DNA of 64,000 nt. It comes from Amoebophrya sp. A120. Taxonomy: Eukaryota; Sar; Dinophyceae; Syndiniales; Amoebophryaceae. The notes below the pieces were generated by a model. The model did not search any database. It was given only the letters and a program-made list of their open reading frames with translations, and was not told the DNA's origin. Shown piece after piece: positions 47,003-58,600 of this stretch (positions are counted from its first letter, which is position 1; each line of letters opens with the position of its first letter). The DNA lies in the NCBI GenBank assembly GCA_905178155.1, contig CAJINV010000007.1:1310627-1374626 (forward strand), read 5' to 3'. The position numbers and the translations under genes were made by a program.

Positions 47003-50000
47003 ATGGAGCTGCTCCGCGCTCAACTCGCTGTGAAGGACAACATTATCCGGGAACTCGCCGACGAGCTCGCTCTCTACAAGGAAAATGCTGCAGGAAGATC
47101 CCCTGGTGAACAAGCACTGGCATCATCTTCCCTGCCGCTCCACCAGAACTACACGGCGAGCAAAGACTCCGGCTTGGGATCGAGTACGACGACTGTACCT
47201 CCTACACAGCACGGCGGCACCATCAATGAAGACCACGGGAGCAGCAAAACCGCGAATGCGACGACCAGCGAGGAAGAAAACCAGCACCAAGTGGGCCAAG
47301 GAAACAACCAACAAGCGCAGCTGACCGCGGACTTCAATAAAGTCAACTTGGAGCTGAAAAAGGAGAATTTTGGTATGCATTGAAATTTTGATGTTTGTGC
47401 CTGGAGTTGGAGAAATAAATGCAGGTTTCTCGTCATGCTTGATGTTGCAAATGAATTTTAAGAACTCTGTGAAGTAGATGCACGAGCAGGAGGAAAAGAG
47501 CTTGTTACCTGTCATGCAAAAATGCAGTTTGCCAGCAGCTCAAATACCATACCTGTCACGCTTGACTGCGTAATATTGCGGTTCTCCCCCCAATAGTTCA
47601 CAGATTCGCATCCCAACTCTCCAGGCCCAGACATATTTGCAATGCACAGTCGCACTGCAGGAGCAAATTCAGCAGTTGGAAGACACGTTGACGAAGAACT
47701 TCAACTTGAAATTGCAGGAAATCCGGGAACACGATGCGAGCAACTTTCTCGATACCGCCGAGAAGAAATATCCCAGAGAAAAAAGCTGGCAGGGCATATT
47801 TGTAATGCAAAAATAAATACACAAGAAAGACTTGCCATGGGTGGCCCAATACAATAGCATGCTGTTTCGGATATGCAATACAGATTTTTTTGTCTATTTA
47901 TTTTTGCATTACAAATATGCCCTGCCAGCTTTTTTCTGTGTGATAAGAAAGAAAAGGTATCCGAAGGAAAAAACTCGTATACAGTTACACACCCACTGCC
48001 ACTACTTCTATATTGGTGAATTCAGTAATATGATCACAAACTCGCCTTAGCCTTGCATGTTGACAGAGAGCAATGCAGAGATCATTACCATAACTATTAG
48101 GTAAAATATACATGAAGCGACGCGCGCAACAAGCATGTCGCGCATGACGGAGCTTGTCTGTGGTCCTGCATGTTTTACAACTACACAGTGTGTAATTCAT
48201 TGTAAAACATTTTTTTCTTCGTATAAAAGGAGATTGTCGAGCAGTACGAGCAACTTCATAAGGAGCAAGTTCTGCAGCATGAACGGCAGGCGGAGGAGAT
48301 GAAGCTGCAGTTCGAACAGCAGATGGAACAAATAAAGCAGGATTTAGAGCAGCAGTTGTCCCTCCAGTTTTCCCACGAGAAGCAAAAACACCAGCTGCAA
48401 GTGACGAAGGAGAAGGAGAAGGCAAAATTACTGGAGGAAAGGCAGAAGGTTCTACTAGAGGAAGTGGCGATATGGAAGTGTCAGAATCGAAATTGACAAA
48501 GTCGAAAAATTGATTGCGATGCACAAAATCGACGTCAGTCGGAGCCTCAGTTTCTAAGTGGCGCATGACAAATTTCGGGGGCACCCACATCCAGTCTGTC
48601 ATGCTGTTTGGGCAAAGAAGACCGCTCCTGTAGTCATGCTACTCTGGCAGCACATTGCATACCCCTAAACAGGCTAGCAATCGGTCTTATTTGCGGCCTG
48701 CCCCCCAATACAGGCCTTCAGTGCCCTGCATTTTATGCATCACAAATTGAAACTTTTCGATTTTGTCGATTTCGGTCCTGACACATACATAGGCGAAAAG
48801 GGACCAGATCGCGAGCGAATGGCAGCAGGACGGGCTGAAACTGGAACAGGATTTCCGCTTGAAGGAGCAGGAGTGGAAAGAGGGGTTCGAATATCAACTG
48901 CAAATATGTCTGGGTCTGGAAAATAAAAAATTGAAACCTGTACTATTGGGTGTCTTGCACTCCTGTAAAATCTGTATTGCGTGACCGACAAAAGCGCGAA
49001 TTCTTCGTCATGCAAAAGCGCAGCTATTTCTCATCTCATGCGCATTACAGAGAGAAGCATCCTGAAAATCAAAATTTGTCATGCTTGGCTGCTCAGTCTC
49101 AGGAGTATGCTATGCTCAATCGTCGCCACTTAGCATCACAAGTTTCCAGACCCAGACATCTTTGCAATGCATATCGGAAAGGAAAGGGAAATGCTGGCGC
49201 AAGCGGAGGAAAAATTGACGAAGTTTTCTATTGAGAGGAAAAATCCCCCCTCCTCATATCGAAAAGGTATGTTTGCAAAAATTTGTGTTGCGGATTTGAG
49301 GTCACAAATCACATCTGTCTTGCAAGAAGGCAAACCCAAAGAATCCGCCGCCTTAGGGAGGCGATTTGTAATTCTGTTTCACCTACATGGCAGGCCTCTC
49401 TTGTGCCAAGAGCCTACAACAAAACACCCCTACGCAGACTGAGGCTTTGCCTGTAGTGCCTCGCTGCACAAATCCAGCAACAGAAGTTTCCGTTTTAATA
49501 TGGGGAGGGGGGATTTTTCATTTTGATATTTTCCGAACAATTTGAGCAGGAACGGGCGGAATTTGACAACCAGGTGCGGATCCTGGAAACCGAGAAAACG
49601 CAGCTTTCCGAGAAACTGGCGGAGACCACGGAAAAAGCCAATCAATGGCAAATCGAGTACGAGTCGGAAAGGCTGTGCAGGGAAAAATTGCAGGACCAGT
49701 TCAGAGACCTGGTACTTACTACTTTGGTAGTTTTAGTTGTTTCCTATCCTTGGTGAGTACTTCTTTTCGGGTCGTGGAGAAACGTGTTGCTAATACCTTT
49801 TTCAATATGTACTTCCGCTTGTATCTTTAAAGAAGCTGGCACTCGGATTGTATTATGTATTTAGCTACTAGTGCAGCAACAGCAAGCAAGGACAGTATAT
49901 TGACAAAAAACAGGAAACCGACCTCTCACACCGCCAAGAGCACGCGGAGCGCGCACTGAAGGCCGAGGACGCGCTTCGCGAGAGGGACCGGGAGCTGGCG

Positions 50001-53000
50001 CAAACGCTTTCCGATGTCCGCATGGCCAATGCGAAACTGGATGTATCAAATGTAAAAATGTCTGGGTCTGGAAGATTCCGAGATTTGTGATGCAGTTTAT
50101 CGAAGCTCCACCAAGTCTGCAACGCAGGGTCTAACATCACAGGATCTGCAGGCCCTTGGTGATGCCTGTTCTGCATCACAAATGCCTTCTCAGCATGGCC
50201 AGAAATGGGCACCTTTTGCAAGTCACGCAATACAGATTTTTGTACGATTCGCAACATGCATCACAAGTTCGAATCCTTCCAGACCCAGACATTTTTGCAT
50301 TTGATAGGATGCCCAGGGTGACCATATCGCGAAGTTGGAGGAGCAGCTGGAAACGACACTGGAAAGAAGAGAGAGGGAATACAAGGTGCGAACAAAGATA
50401 ATATGATCAAGGAGCTTCTACTTCTTGTTTTTACTCTCACATTCTTGTCTGAAAATGACACTGACGCAAGAAATAATAAACATATAAGGCGCAGCACTAT
50501 CGACCTTCATTTTTCATCTGTATGTTGCGAGACGCAAATTTTATGTCTCGCAAATGAACTACAGGAGAACCTCGCCCGTTCCGAGCAGCTGCAACTTGAG
50601 TTGATGGAACAAAGCGAACTTGTGAAGAAACAGTCTATCGAACTGGACTCCGCAAATCGCTATTTGGAGCAGCTGAAAAAAGAAGAAGAAAAGCACTACA
50701 AACAGGTGAAGGACTTGGACCAGAAACTAAGACAAACGAAGAAGGACCGGGACGAGAATTTTGGGCAATTGGAAGACTACGAAGTAGAACTTAGGCGGTT
50801 AGTCCGGGAGGTCGATTCGCTGCGAGAGCAAAACTCGCAACTGAGGAGTAGTACAACACCAGTAGCAGCATTATCAACAAGCGCTGCTAGTAGTAGAGAG
50901 CAAGTGCAAGGGCAAGTAGAAGCCTTGGTAGCTGCACGGCAGCCGGCACATCAAAGTAGCACAACTCCAAAGCGGTCGCCCTCCGTGCAGAAGTCGTCTC
51001 CTTCGCAGCCTTCGCCCGCGGAGCAACCGCTGGCACTAGATCAGGTCAAGATGAGGGCAACCAGCAGCCCACGATCGAGTATTAGAATACAAATTTTTGA
51101 TTTGTGTTGCTGTGCTGCGTGTTGCAATTTTTTCGAAGACCACTTTGTCCTCTGTCAACTACGTGCTGGTCAGAAATACGGTCGAGTGCAGTCCTGATGG
51201 AAGATCGATCAATCACATGATGAGAGGAAAAAATCATAACAGCTCTCCCCGTGGAATCTCGTGCGCCCTCGCGCCCGCGCGGGGTCAGCAGCGTAACTTC
51301 CTCTGCGTCAAAGCGATCGCCCGCTGGTGTTAGGATGAGCTCACCACTGTACCCTGCCGGTGGTACCACAAAGCTGAAGACGCCGCAGGAGACGCCGAAC
51401 CGGGAGAAGTCGGTACCTTTTGCTTGTTGCGTTGATCAACATTGTCGTGCATGGTGAACATAGATTTTGTTCCCTGGAGGTATGCAAGGAAAAGTGAGCA
51501 GATCTAGCATGCGGCCACTGGCAAAAAATATACGTCACAGGCCCACCCCCTCTCCGCTTCTGGCTCAAGAGGCGGACATCTTCAAGGGGGTTTATCGTGA
51601 GAAAAACGTGTTACAGTTACAAACCCGGGTGCAAAAATACAAGCAAGAGGACAGAAATCCTCTGTCATGCAGGAAATGCTCCTTCGTGCCAGCCTCATTC
51701 CATGCGTGTTTTCATCCCTTACAGTCAGCTCTTTGCAAGTTTTTTTTTGCCCTGCAGAGTGAGCAAGTTTGTGCTGCTGAAATTCCAAGAAATGTTGAAC
51801 TGTAGCACTTTTTTTCTTGGATATGGTTCTTCCTCTTCTTCTTCCTCCTCATCGAAGCGGTCTGCTTCCCAGTATCAAATGCAAATATGACTGGGTCTGG
51901 GAGATTGCGAGATTTGTCATGCTAGTCCGGCACGGCTCTGAACTCTGTATTGCGTGGCCGCGAACAGCTCCTCTTGTCTGTCATGCAAAAACGCAATTTC
52001 TCATGCGGAGTACGCAACTCAGAACAACGGAAAAACTTGTCATGCTGGGCAGCGCATAAATACAGTGCGCTCACTATTCCCTTTCTTGCATTACAAGTTT
52101 ATTCCAGACGCAGACATACACATATGTGCAATGGATATCCAGCCCGCCACAACCAATTACCGAATTGTACCCGTTTACGGGCAAACCTTCTACCAGCCAG
52201 CGAAGGGCGATGCCGTCGACGAGCAGCTGGGCAATTTCTTGAACACCCGGGAGCACAGCAAAATCCTGTTTTCTCGCGTTTCGAAGGGGAGGTATCTGTA
52301 CGGGAGGCTGGAGGTGGAGCTCTCCGTCGCTCGCAAATCTTCTGCTTCGGAGCTGGTGAAGCGTGGCGAGAGCAGTAGTGGTACCAACTACACAAAGTTG
52401 CTGAAAGTCAACGTCCTCGTGATGCCCGACGAGTTGAAGCAGGAAGTTGGTGGAGAGGAAGTAGCGAAGGAGATCATGGAAAAACCGTTCACCATAAACG
52501 AGTTCGTGCATTTCTTCGAAGATCTAGAGTTCGACGCGTGTGAGCGGCAGCAGGGTGGAGTTCTTGTTGCACAGGACGAGCTGCCCGAAGAGGATGGTGC
52601 AGCTGGTGGAGGCGCAGCTGCACGAGAAGCCGCCCATGCGGGTGGTGAACTACAGAAAGCTAGAAGAACCCGTGCCGAAAGGGTTGGGACGAGAAGAGGA
52701 GACCACGCTGGTTCAGGGCCAGCTGGAACGGGTACAAGCATTGCAGTAGGGCATCAGTCGGGGGCCAATCATCTCGCAAGTATACCGCATCACCAGGGGC
52801 TGGAACCTCAGCAAAGACTACCTCCCGGCCCGGCGAAGGTTTTCTCTTTCTCGTCGAAGGACGGACTGCATGGTGCGCCGGGTCGTGGACCACCTGCAAA
52901 TTTCCTCCGGAACAATCCCTTTCCCCCACCAGCTTCTTCTTTTTCTGCAACTACAGGGGAAAGCAATAGGAATATTAGCAGCTTGAGAGGTACGACAACT

Positions 53001-54468
53001 ATGGTCCCCTCGTCCGGGCCGCCACCGGCCCAGGCTGGAAATGTTCTCCGCGCTGGCTCCGTTCCGCCCCTCGTAGCTGCTACGGCGGGTCCAACAACAT
53101 CACAGCGCCACTTCGACCAGCAAAAAATGCCGCTCTGCTCCCAGCAATTATCTACCTCCCAGTCCCAGTCGAGGAGATTACCACGGAATCATTTGCTCTA
53201 CAGCCTGCAGACACCCTCGCCGAGTGTGGAGGTGGGAGCTGCACAGGAACCTCCTCAAAATGGAGTGTTGAATGTGGCAAGAATAAACTCACACAATTAT
53301 TCTTCATCATCCGTGTCCGTCGGCGCCCCGCCACCGCGGTTACCCACTAGAATGTCAAGCGCCGGGAGTACATTCAACAATAAGAATTCATCTGCGTCGA
53401 TCCCCATCCCGCCGTTCACGACCCACGTAAACACGGATGGGTCGAAACTCACCACGAACAGCAATCGGACCAATATCAAAACGAAAAATCCCCCCTCCCC
53501 ATATCGAAAACGATGAAATTTGTGATGCTGTATTTGAGTACACAAATCGACTTGTAATGCTAGAAGGCCAAGAGACGCAGCTGTGGCCTCGTTTGCAGGC
53601 AATTTGTCATGCTGTCTCCCACTTCCAGCTGCCCCCTGTCATGCTGAAGATGCAAGGCTCTTCCACGCCAACCAGCATTACAGTCCGCATCTTTTCCCTT
53701 CTAGCATGACAAAGCTGATTTGTGACCACAAATCTGCATCGCAAATTTCTAGTTTGAGTATGGGGTGGGGGGATTTTCCATTTTGATAACCAATTCCAGG
53801 GAAAGATCGCACACTTTCGGGACTGTCGCTGGGGAACATGAGCCGCCTGTGAACTTGAGCAGAGGTTATGCATTGCTGTTTTGGAAGTATCGATCTCGGT
53901 CTGGAAAAGCAGTGCCAGGTTTGTCATGCTCGGCTAGGCGCGTGACTGGCAAGACTGTCATGCATGGCGCCCAAAAGTTAAAGTGCCACTTTTCTGTGAT
54001 TCATGCAAAGACGCGGTCGTCTATAATGCAGAAAACACAAGAACATCAATCTACACGTTGTACTTCCAGCATGATCCCCAAACCTTGTCATGCTTCGCCG
54101 TCAGAAATTCAGGCTCTCTCGTGATTGTCCAACCCGCATCTTGTTTCCAGACCCAGACGAAAGTGTTTGCATTCGATAATAGAGCAGGTGGCAGTGGGGC
54201 TACATCAAGCGGAAACAACAGTGGCAAACTGCTTGCCGCCTCGCTCAGTACCAGGCAACTGCAGCGGCCAAGTTCTGCGGGGGGGAACGTACAACCACAA
54301 GGCGCCTCTGTGGGTGCAGCCAATTCCCCCTTTGGCCCCATCCCCACGACCGGTGTGATACCCGCAGCGCATTTGCGACCCCCGCCGGCGCTGAACGTTG
54401 CGGCCGCCTTTGCGAACAAAATGGCTGGATCCTACTCCGTGCCGCAAAGTGTGCGGTTTGCGCAATGA
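47003..54468 (+). CDS. Long coiled-coil protein, unknown function, 16 exons
   Basis: Exons read as 47003-47373, 47654-47768, 47951-47956, 48230-48470, 48797-48891, 49179-49228, 49534-49711, 49896-50043, 50312-50385, 50565-51078, 51243-51412, 51541-51592, 51829-51872, 52143-53473, 53794-53866 and 54184-54468 (3,747 nt, 1,248 residues). It opens MELLRAQLAVKDNIIREL, a leucine-zipper-like helix. Heptad-rich Glu/Gln/Lys/Leu sequence then runs to about residue 530. A Ser/Pro linker and a possible folded segment (YRIVPVYGQTFYQPAKGD) follow, then a Ser/Pro/Gly-rich tail. It could be cytoskeletal or ciliary; no family recognised. Ten introners and five GT-AG introns make it the most invaded gene here; one exon is only 6 nt. 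Within the largest exon, about 52545-52950, another frame looks more protein-like. Confidence 0.75.
47374..47648. mobile_element. Introner, family 2-like, worn
   Basis: Starts TATGCATTGAAATTTTG and ends CAGACATATTTGCAATGCACA. Flanks TTTGG / GTCGC no longer match. Removal of 47374-47653 gives KKENFGLQEQIQQ in frame. Confidence 0.78.
47769..47945. mobile_element. Introner, family 4, compact (177 bp)
   Basis: Starts TATCCCAGAGAAAAAAGCTG and ends CAGCTTTTTTCTGTGTGATA. Exact flanking repeat AGAAA. It is followed after a 6-nt exon by a GT-AG intron. Confidence 0.9.
48471..48791. mobile_element. Introner, family 5 (TATGG ends)
   Basis: Starts TATGGAAGTGTCAGAATCG and ends CGGTCCTGACACATACATA. Exact flanking repeat GGCGA; removal gives LEEVAKRDQIASE. 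Confidence 0.9.
48892..49173. mobile_element. Introner, family 2
   Basis: Starts TATCAACTGCAAATATGTC and ends GACATCTTTGCAATGCATA. Flanking repeat TCGAA / TCGGA; removal gives KEGFEKEREMLAQ. Confidence 0.9.
49229..49528. mobile_element. Introner, family 3
   Basis: Starts TATTGAGAGGAAAAATCC with a C-rich arm; ends GGGGGATTTTTCATTTTGATA. Exact flanking repeat TTTTC; removal gives LTKFSEQFEQE. Confidence 0.92.
50044..50306 (-). mobile_element. Introner, family 2, reverse
   Basis: Ends TATCAAATGTAAAAATG and CATTTTTGCATTTGATA; exact flanking repeat GGATG. Interior words match the reverse complement of the copy at 25375. Confidence 0.92.
51593..51823. mobile_element. Introner, single-copy family
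   Basis: Starts TATCGTGAGAAAAACGTG and ends CACTTTTTTTCTTGGATA. Flanking repeat GGGTT / TGGTT. Removal gives a Gly-Ser run followed by KRSASQ, in the frame of both neighbours. Confidence 0.78.
51873..52137. mobile_element. Introner, family 2, diverged copy
   Basis: Starts TATCAAATGCAAATATG; ends CACATATGTGCAATGGATA. Flanking repeat CCCAG / TCCAG. Removal gives RSASQPATTNYRIV. Confidence 0.87.
53474..53788. mobile_element. Introner, family 3
   Basis: Starts TATCAAAACGAAAAATCC with a C-rich arm; ends GGGGGATTTTCCATTTTGATA. Exact flanking repeat ACCAA; removal gives NSNRTNSRERSH. Confidence 0.92.
53867..54178. mobile_element. Introner, family 2-like, worn
   Basis: Starts TATGCATTGCTGTTTTGG and ends AAGTGTTTGCATTCGATA; the CCAGACCCAGAC arm is kept. 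Flanks GAGGT / ATAGA no longer match. Removal of 53867-54183 gives VNLSRGAGGSGA. Confidence 0.78.
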
Positions 54469-55609
54469 TGAGTGGAGGTGTCTGTTGTAGTCCACGAACA
54501 AGCTACAGAGCCTCGACTCTTCAAGCGGAAAGTTAGTATAGAAGCTGCTTCAAATGTGGTCTCTTTGTAGAAGAAGTTCTCATTCTCATACGTACATTAG
54601 ATCGGTGACGCAAACAACCAGTATAATTCGTGCGCTGGAAAATTTCAAAAACCACATACGACAACATGGACCGAATGAAATTTCTTACATCGCAAGAACG
54701 TCCAAGACCAAGTGGAACTTTTTCACCCTGCTCCTTTGCGCAGATTTGCTACGAAAAGGAAGTTTCTGTCCGATGCTAGTGCATTTAAACGTGGTACTAC
54801 TGCCACTAGTACCAGGTTCATCGAAGAAGGTCGGTAAGGAAAAAAGTGAGTATTGTCAACGTGCATGAAGACAGAACGTGGAGCACCTCGGTTTTGTAAA
54901 TATATAATGCTGGTCGCATTTTTGTTTTAGTTTTTCGTCTCGGTTGTACAACTTGCCAAGCAGCTCTGCTACTTCCGTTTAAATTGGCTCTAATAAGTAC
55001 GTGCAACACCCCGTTTCTACGATACTAATGAACCACCTCGGTCGTGCCACCTCGCATCATGCTCGGTTTTCGTACAGTGCTTCTAGTCACCGAAGTTTAA
55101 CATCGTACGACTGTAACGTAGCTCGTTCAGGATTACTTACACAAATCGTTTTTCGCCGGTTAAGGTCCTGTACGAAAAGTAGATACGGACCACGGGAGAG
55201 GCGTGTCCTCACTCCTTCGTACAGTTTGGGCCGATACTTGTTTTTGTGACGATTTTAGACACAAATAACTTGTGATGTTGTTGAATTCATGGAGCTTTTC
55301 CTTCTAAAGCACAGGTGCAGGACCAGTTCGCGCACTTCACTTCTCCCAATTCCATTACCCGTATCAATACTTAGCACTGGTCGGTTTCTGATTGTGATGG
55401 TCCTCTTTCGAAAACTTAAACTACATTAGGCGCAACTACTACAACTAGAACTACACTGCTGTATCTTTTTCACATGTAGCGCGACGGCGCGGACCTTTTT
55501 GACGACGTACTTTCTTTCCATTTTGAGGCCTTGACTTGCTGCGGCTTGCTCGGCTTCTGATCTACTCATCTTCTTCCTCTGGTGATAAATATTCATCCAG
55601 GTGAACAAG
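54469..55609. other. Intergenic, nothing recognised
   Basis: Short ORFs without protein-like composition. The sequence TTCATCCAG ending at 55600 is a plausible splice acceptor 9 nt before the next ATG. Confidence 0.5.
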
Positions 55610-58600
55610 ATGGACGCATCGGCACCCGAAACGCCGAAGACGCGGCCTGATGAGATGACGGCCGCTCCGGTCGTGGCTACCGGGTCTCCGATCGACGCGA
55701 AGAGGATGCAAGAGGGAGCGAAAGTCGACCACATGGAGCTTGCTTTCCCCGAGACTGGAGCAGCGAGCACCGTGATCACAACCCACTTCAACGCACGCAG
55801 TCTCTTTTTGGGCTCCTTTTTCTTCTGGTTATTCGTTTCCGCTGGGCGGTTCATTCTGTTTCCGTTCTTCGGCATCATATCCCGAGAAAAATAAACGGTC
55901 TCAGTCTCAAACTCTACTTTGCAGTAGACTTTGCATAATAGGTTCGCGAAGTAGGATAAACAAAACCGGCAATCATGCGTCAAAAATAAAGTAAAACCCA
56001 AGAGATGAAAACACGCATATTTTTAAAGGACCTCGTAGTTCCACCTGCTCTTGCATGTCGAGCATGTTGACCAAAAACAGTCTGAACGAAGTTCCGCAAC
56101 ACAAGATGAGACTGAGACAGCTTTTTCTTGCCTATACACCACCCCGCTGATGTACTTCTCCATTGTCGACACGGCGATTGTGACCCTGCACGTTTTGGTG
56201 CTGTTCTACATGAACGAGCGGTACCACTTTCGCCCCCACTATCTGTACGCGCACCAGAAAGCCGTGGCACAGAACAAGTTTCTGCCTTACGAGCGCCCGG
56301 CCGCTCCTGCTTTGACGCCTTCTGCCCCCACTCCGCGGTTAACGGTGCGCGCCACGGAACTCGTCGTGGACGAACACGCACTTGCGGTGATTTCGGACCA
56401 AAAGCACCTATCCAACTGCACAAGAACTCTCCCTCCTCCCCATTTGTATGATCTTCGATGTTCATCATCTTGAAGAACAGCAACAGAAACAACAGCAGAG
56501 ATGTTGTAGCTTCTGCATGTGAAGACAAGTCCACAGGACACGAAAAATAAATAGAAGGACTATAAGGGAAAAAATCACCGCAACCTTCAGAAGAAAATTC
56601 TTCAGAAGAACCTTCAGAAGAAAACAAAAATCTTCTGAAGGTTCAAAAATGGCTGTTTTGAAAAAGACACAAAATCGGAACGGATTCAGGTCCTGTTTCA
56701 AGAAAAACAATTTTTTTTTTCAGACCTTCAGAAGCTTTTGTCGAGTTTTGACCTTCAGGAAGGTTTTTGAAACCTTCAGAAGAATTTTGATGCACAAAAG
56801 CTTCTGAAGGTTTGTCAGCTGTTCACTTTTGACCTTCCTGAAGGTTTTTAACCTTCTGAAGGTGCAATTTTTGCAACCTTCTGAAGGCCGAATGAAAAAA
56901 GTGGCGTCTTTTACAAAAAAAATTGCAAAAAGTCGCGAGTTTTTTTTTGACCTTCAGAAGGTCAAAAAACCTTCCTGAAGGCCTTCAGAAGGTTGCAGTT
57001 CTTCTGAAGGTCCAAAAATCTTCTGAAGGTTTTCTGCAGCTTTCCGCAAGCTTGCGAACCCAAAAAATGTTTTCTTCGACTAACGCGCCGCGTGGAAAGA
57101 GCGCGACTTGGCCTCGTTCGCGTTTAGATGCTTCGCGCACTGCTGTCGCGATTCCCGTCGCTCAAGAAGCGCCTGGCACTTTGACAAGAAACCAAAGCTG
57201 CCCGCTTTTGTAAAAACAAAAGGCGAGACCTGGCTAGGTAGCGGACAACAGGCGAGTTCTTTCCTGGTTTCTTCCTGATCTGGCCGGGCCTCCGAAATAA
57301 AAGCCGCCAAAGCTGGCCACTATTGTAAAGCGAGAAGCGACCTCGTTGCTTGTTTGTTAGTCTGGGCCTCAGAGACGAAGCCAAAAGCTGACCGTCTTTG
57401 TTTTCTCCCGAATTTGGCCACTTCGAGAGAAGCCAAACGCGGCCACTTTATTAGAGCCGACAAAGTCGAGCGCGAAAATTTTTCAGGGCAGACTGGCATG
57501 AAAATGGGGCCTACGCTGAAGAGTTGCTTTATTTTTTCCCACGCGGCGCACGCCGCGTGGATTGGTTCTTACTTACTATGTAGTTTTATCGTGTCTTCGG
57601 AGTACTGATGTACAACTGCTTCGTATAAGTAACTGCAAGAGTTGATGATGTCCATCCTCGGACCCCCTACAACGTCCCATGGCTGGGATCTTCATTGCAA
57701 TTATTCGCATGACAAGTAATAGGTGGGGGTTGACGAGTTGTGCACATGGATAGCAGCACCCGCAGGTGCACAAGCAGGTGAAGAACTACATGCGGGCGTC
57801 CATGCGGCGGGACAGCACCCGGAGCCTCCTCGGAGGGCCTAGTCCGCACGGCTCACCGAGGTCCGACGTCGGGGCCAACAAGGCGGAAGACGCTGCAAGA
57901 AATGCATCCCCGCGATCCGACGTGGTTGCAGCTGCAGCCCAGCAACAAGCTGGTGAACAAGCTGGAGCAGCCCCCCTTGCAAATGTTGATGTTGAGCGCC
58001 CGGCCCCCGCGCAGGGGCAGCAGCTGTTGGCGCCGGTGTCCCCAGAACACGTGGATTTCGCGGATGCGACCAGCAACGTTGGCGCAGATCAGCAGGGCGT
58101 GGTTCCGTACGTGCCGGCGGCCTGGGGTTCCACGGGCGACAACGAAATCATCCACTGCTTTGCCGTGTTGCACTACAAGGAGCCGGAGGAACAGCTGTAC
58201 ACGTTGTGCGAGAACCTGGCGGACCAGAAGGCCCGGGGCCGCAAGGTGCTCCTGATCGGCATGGAGAAGGGCACGCCGGACAAGGAAAAGAAGATGGAGA
58301 AGATTGCCGAGATTGCCAACACCCACCCGATCCGGGGGGGGCCGGGGGAACAGGACCGACCGGCGTTCGAGGCCGTGCTGTACACGGTGCACACCCTCCG
58401 GCCGGGCGAAATCCCCGGCACCGGCAGCAACCACTTCCAGTGCCAAGTGGTGGCCGAGCTGTTCTTCGGGCAAGCGGGCGAGCACATGCTCGACAAAGTC
58501 ATCTTCTTATCACAGGAAAAAAGTTAATGTTAACGGAATTTCAATTTCAATTTGTGATGCAATGACGCATCACAAAACGCGCCCGAATTTGTCATCCATA

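Larger units (their letters stand above)
56409..57752. mobile_element. Long introner (1.34 kb) carrying a palindrome cluster
   Basis: Starts TATCCAACTGCACAAG and ends GTTGTGCACATGGATA. Flanking repeat GCACC / GCAGC. Removal gives DQKHHPQVHKQV in frame. Interior holds dozens of short palindromic words and GC-rich sequence that looks inserted. Confidence 0.78.

Noticed and set aside
52528-52950. Programmed frameshift
   Set aside because: No slippery site or structure can be argued, and a TAG interrupts the alternative frame; kept only as an anomaly.
55426-56001. 191-codon minus-strand ORF
   Set aside because: It is the shadow of the first exon of the glycosyltransferase-like gene, whose plus-strand frame joins exactly across an introner.
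56583-57032. CRISPR array
   Set aside because: Repeat words are only 11 bp, spacing is irregular and the setting is a eukaryotic intron.
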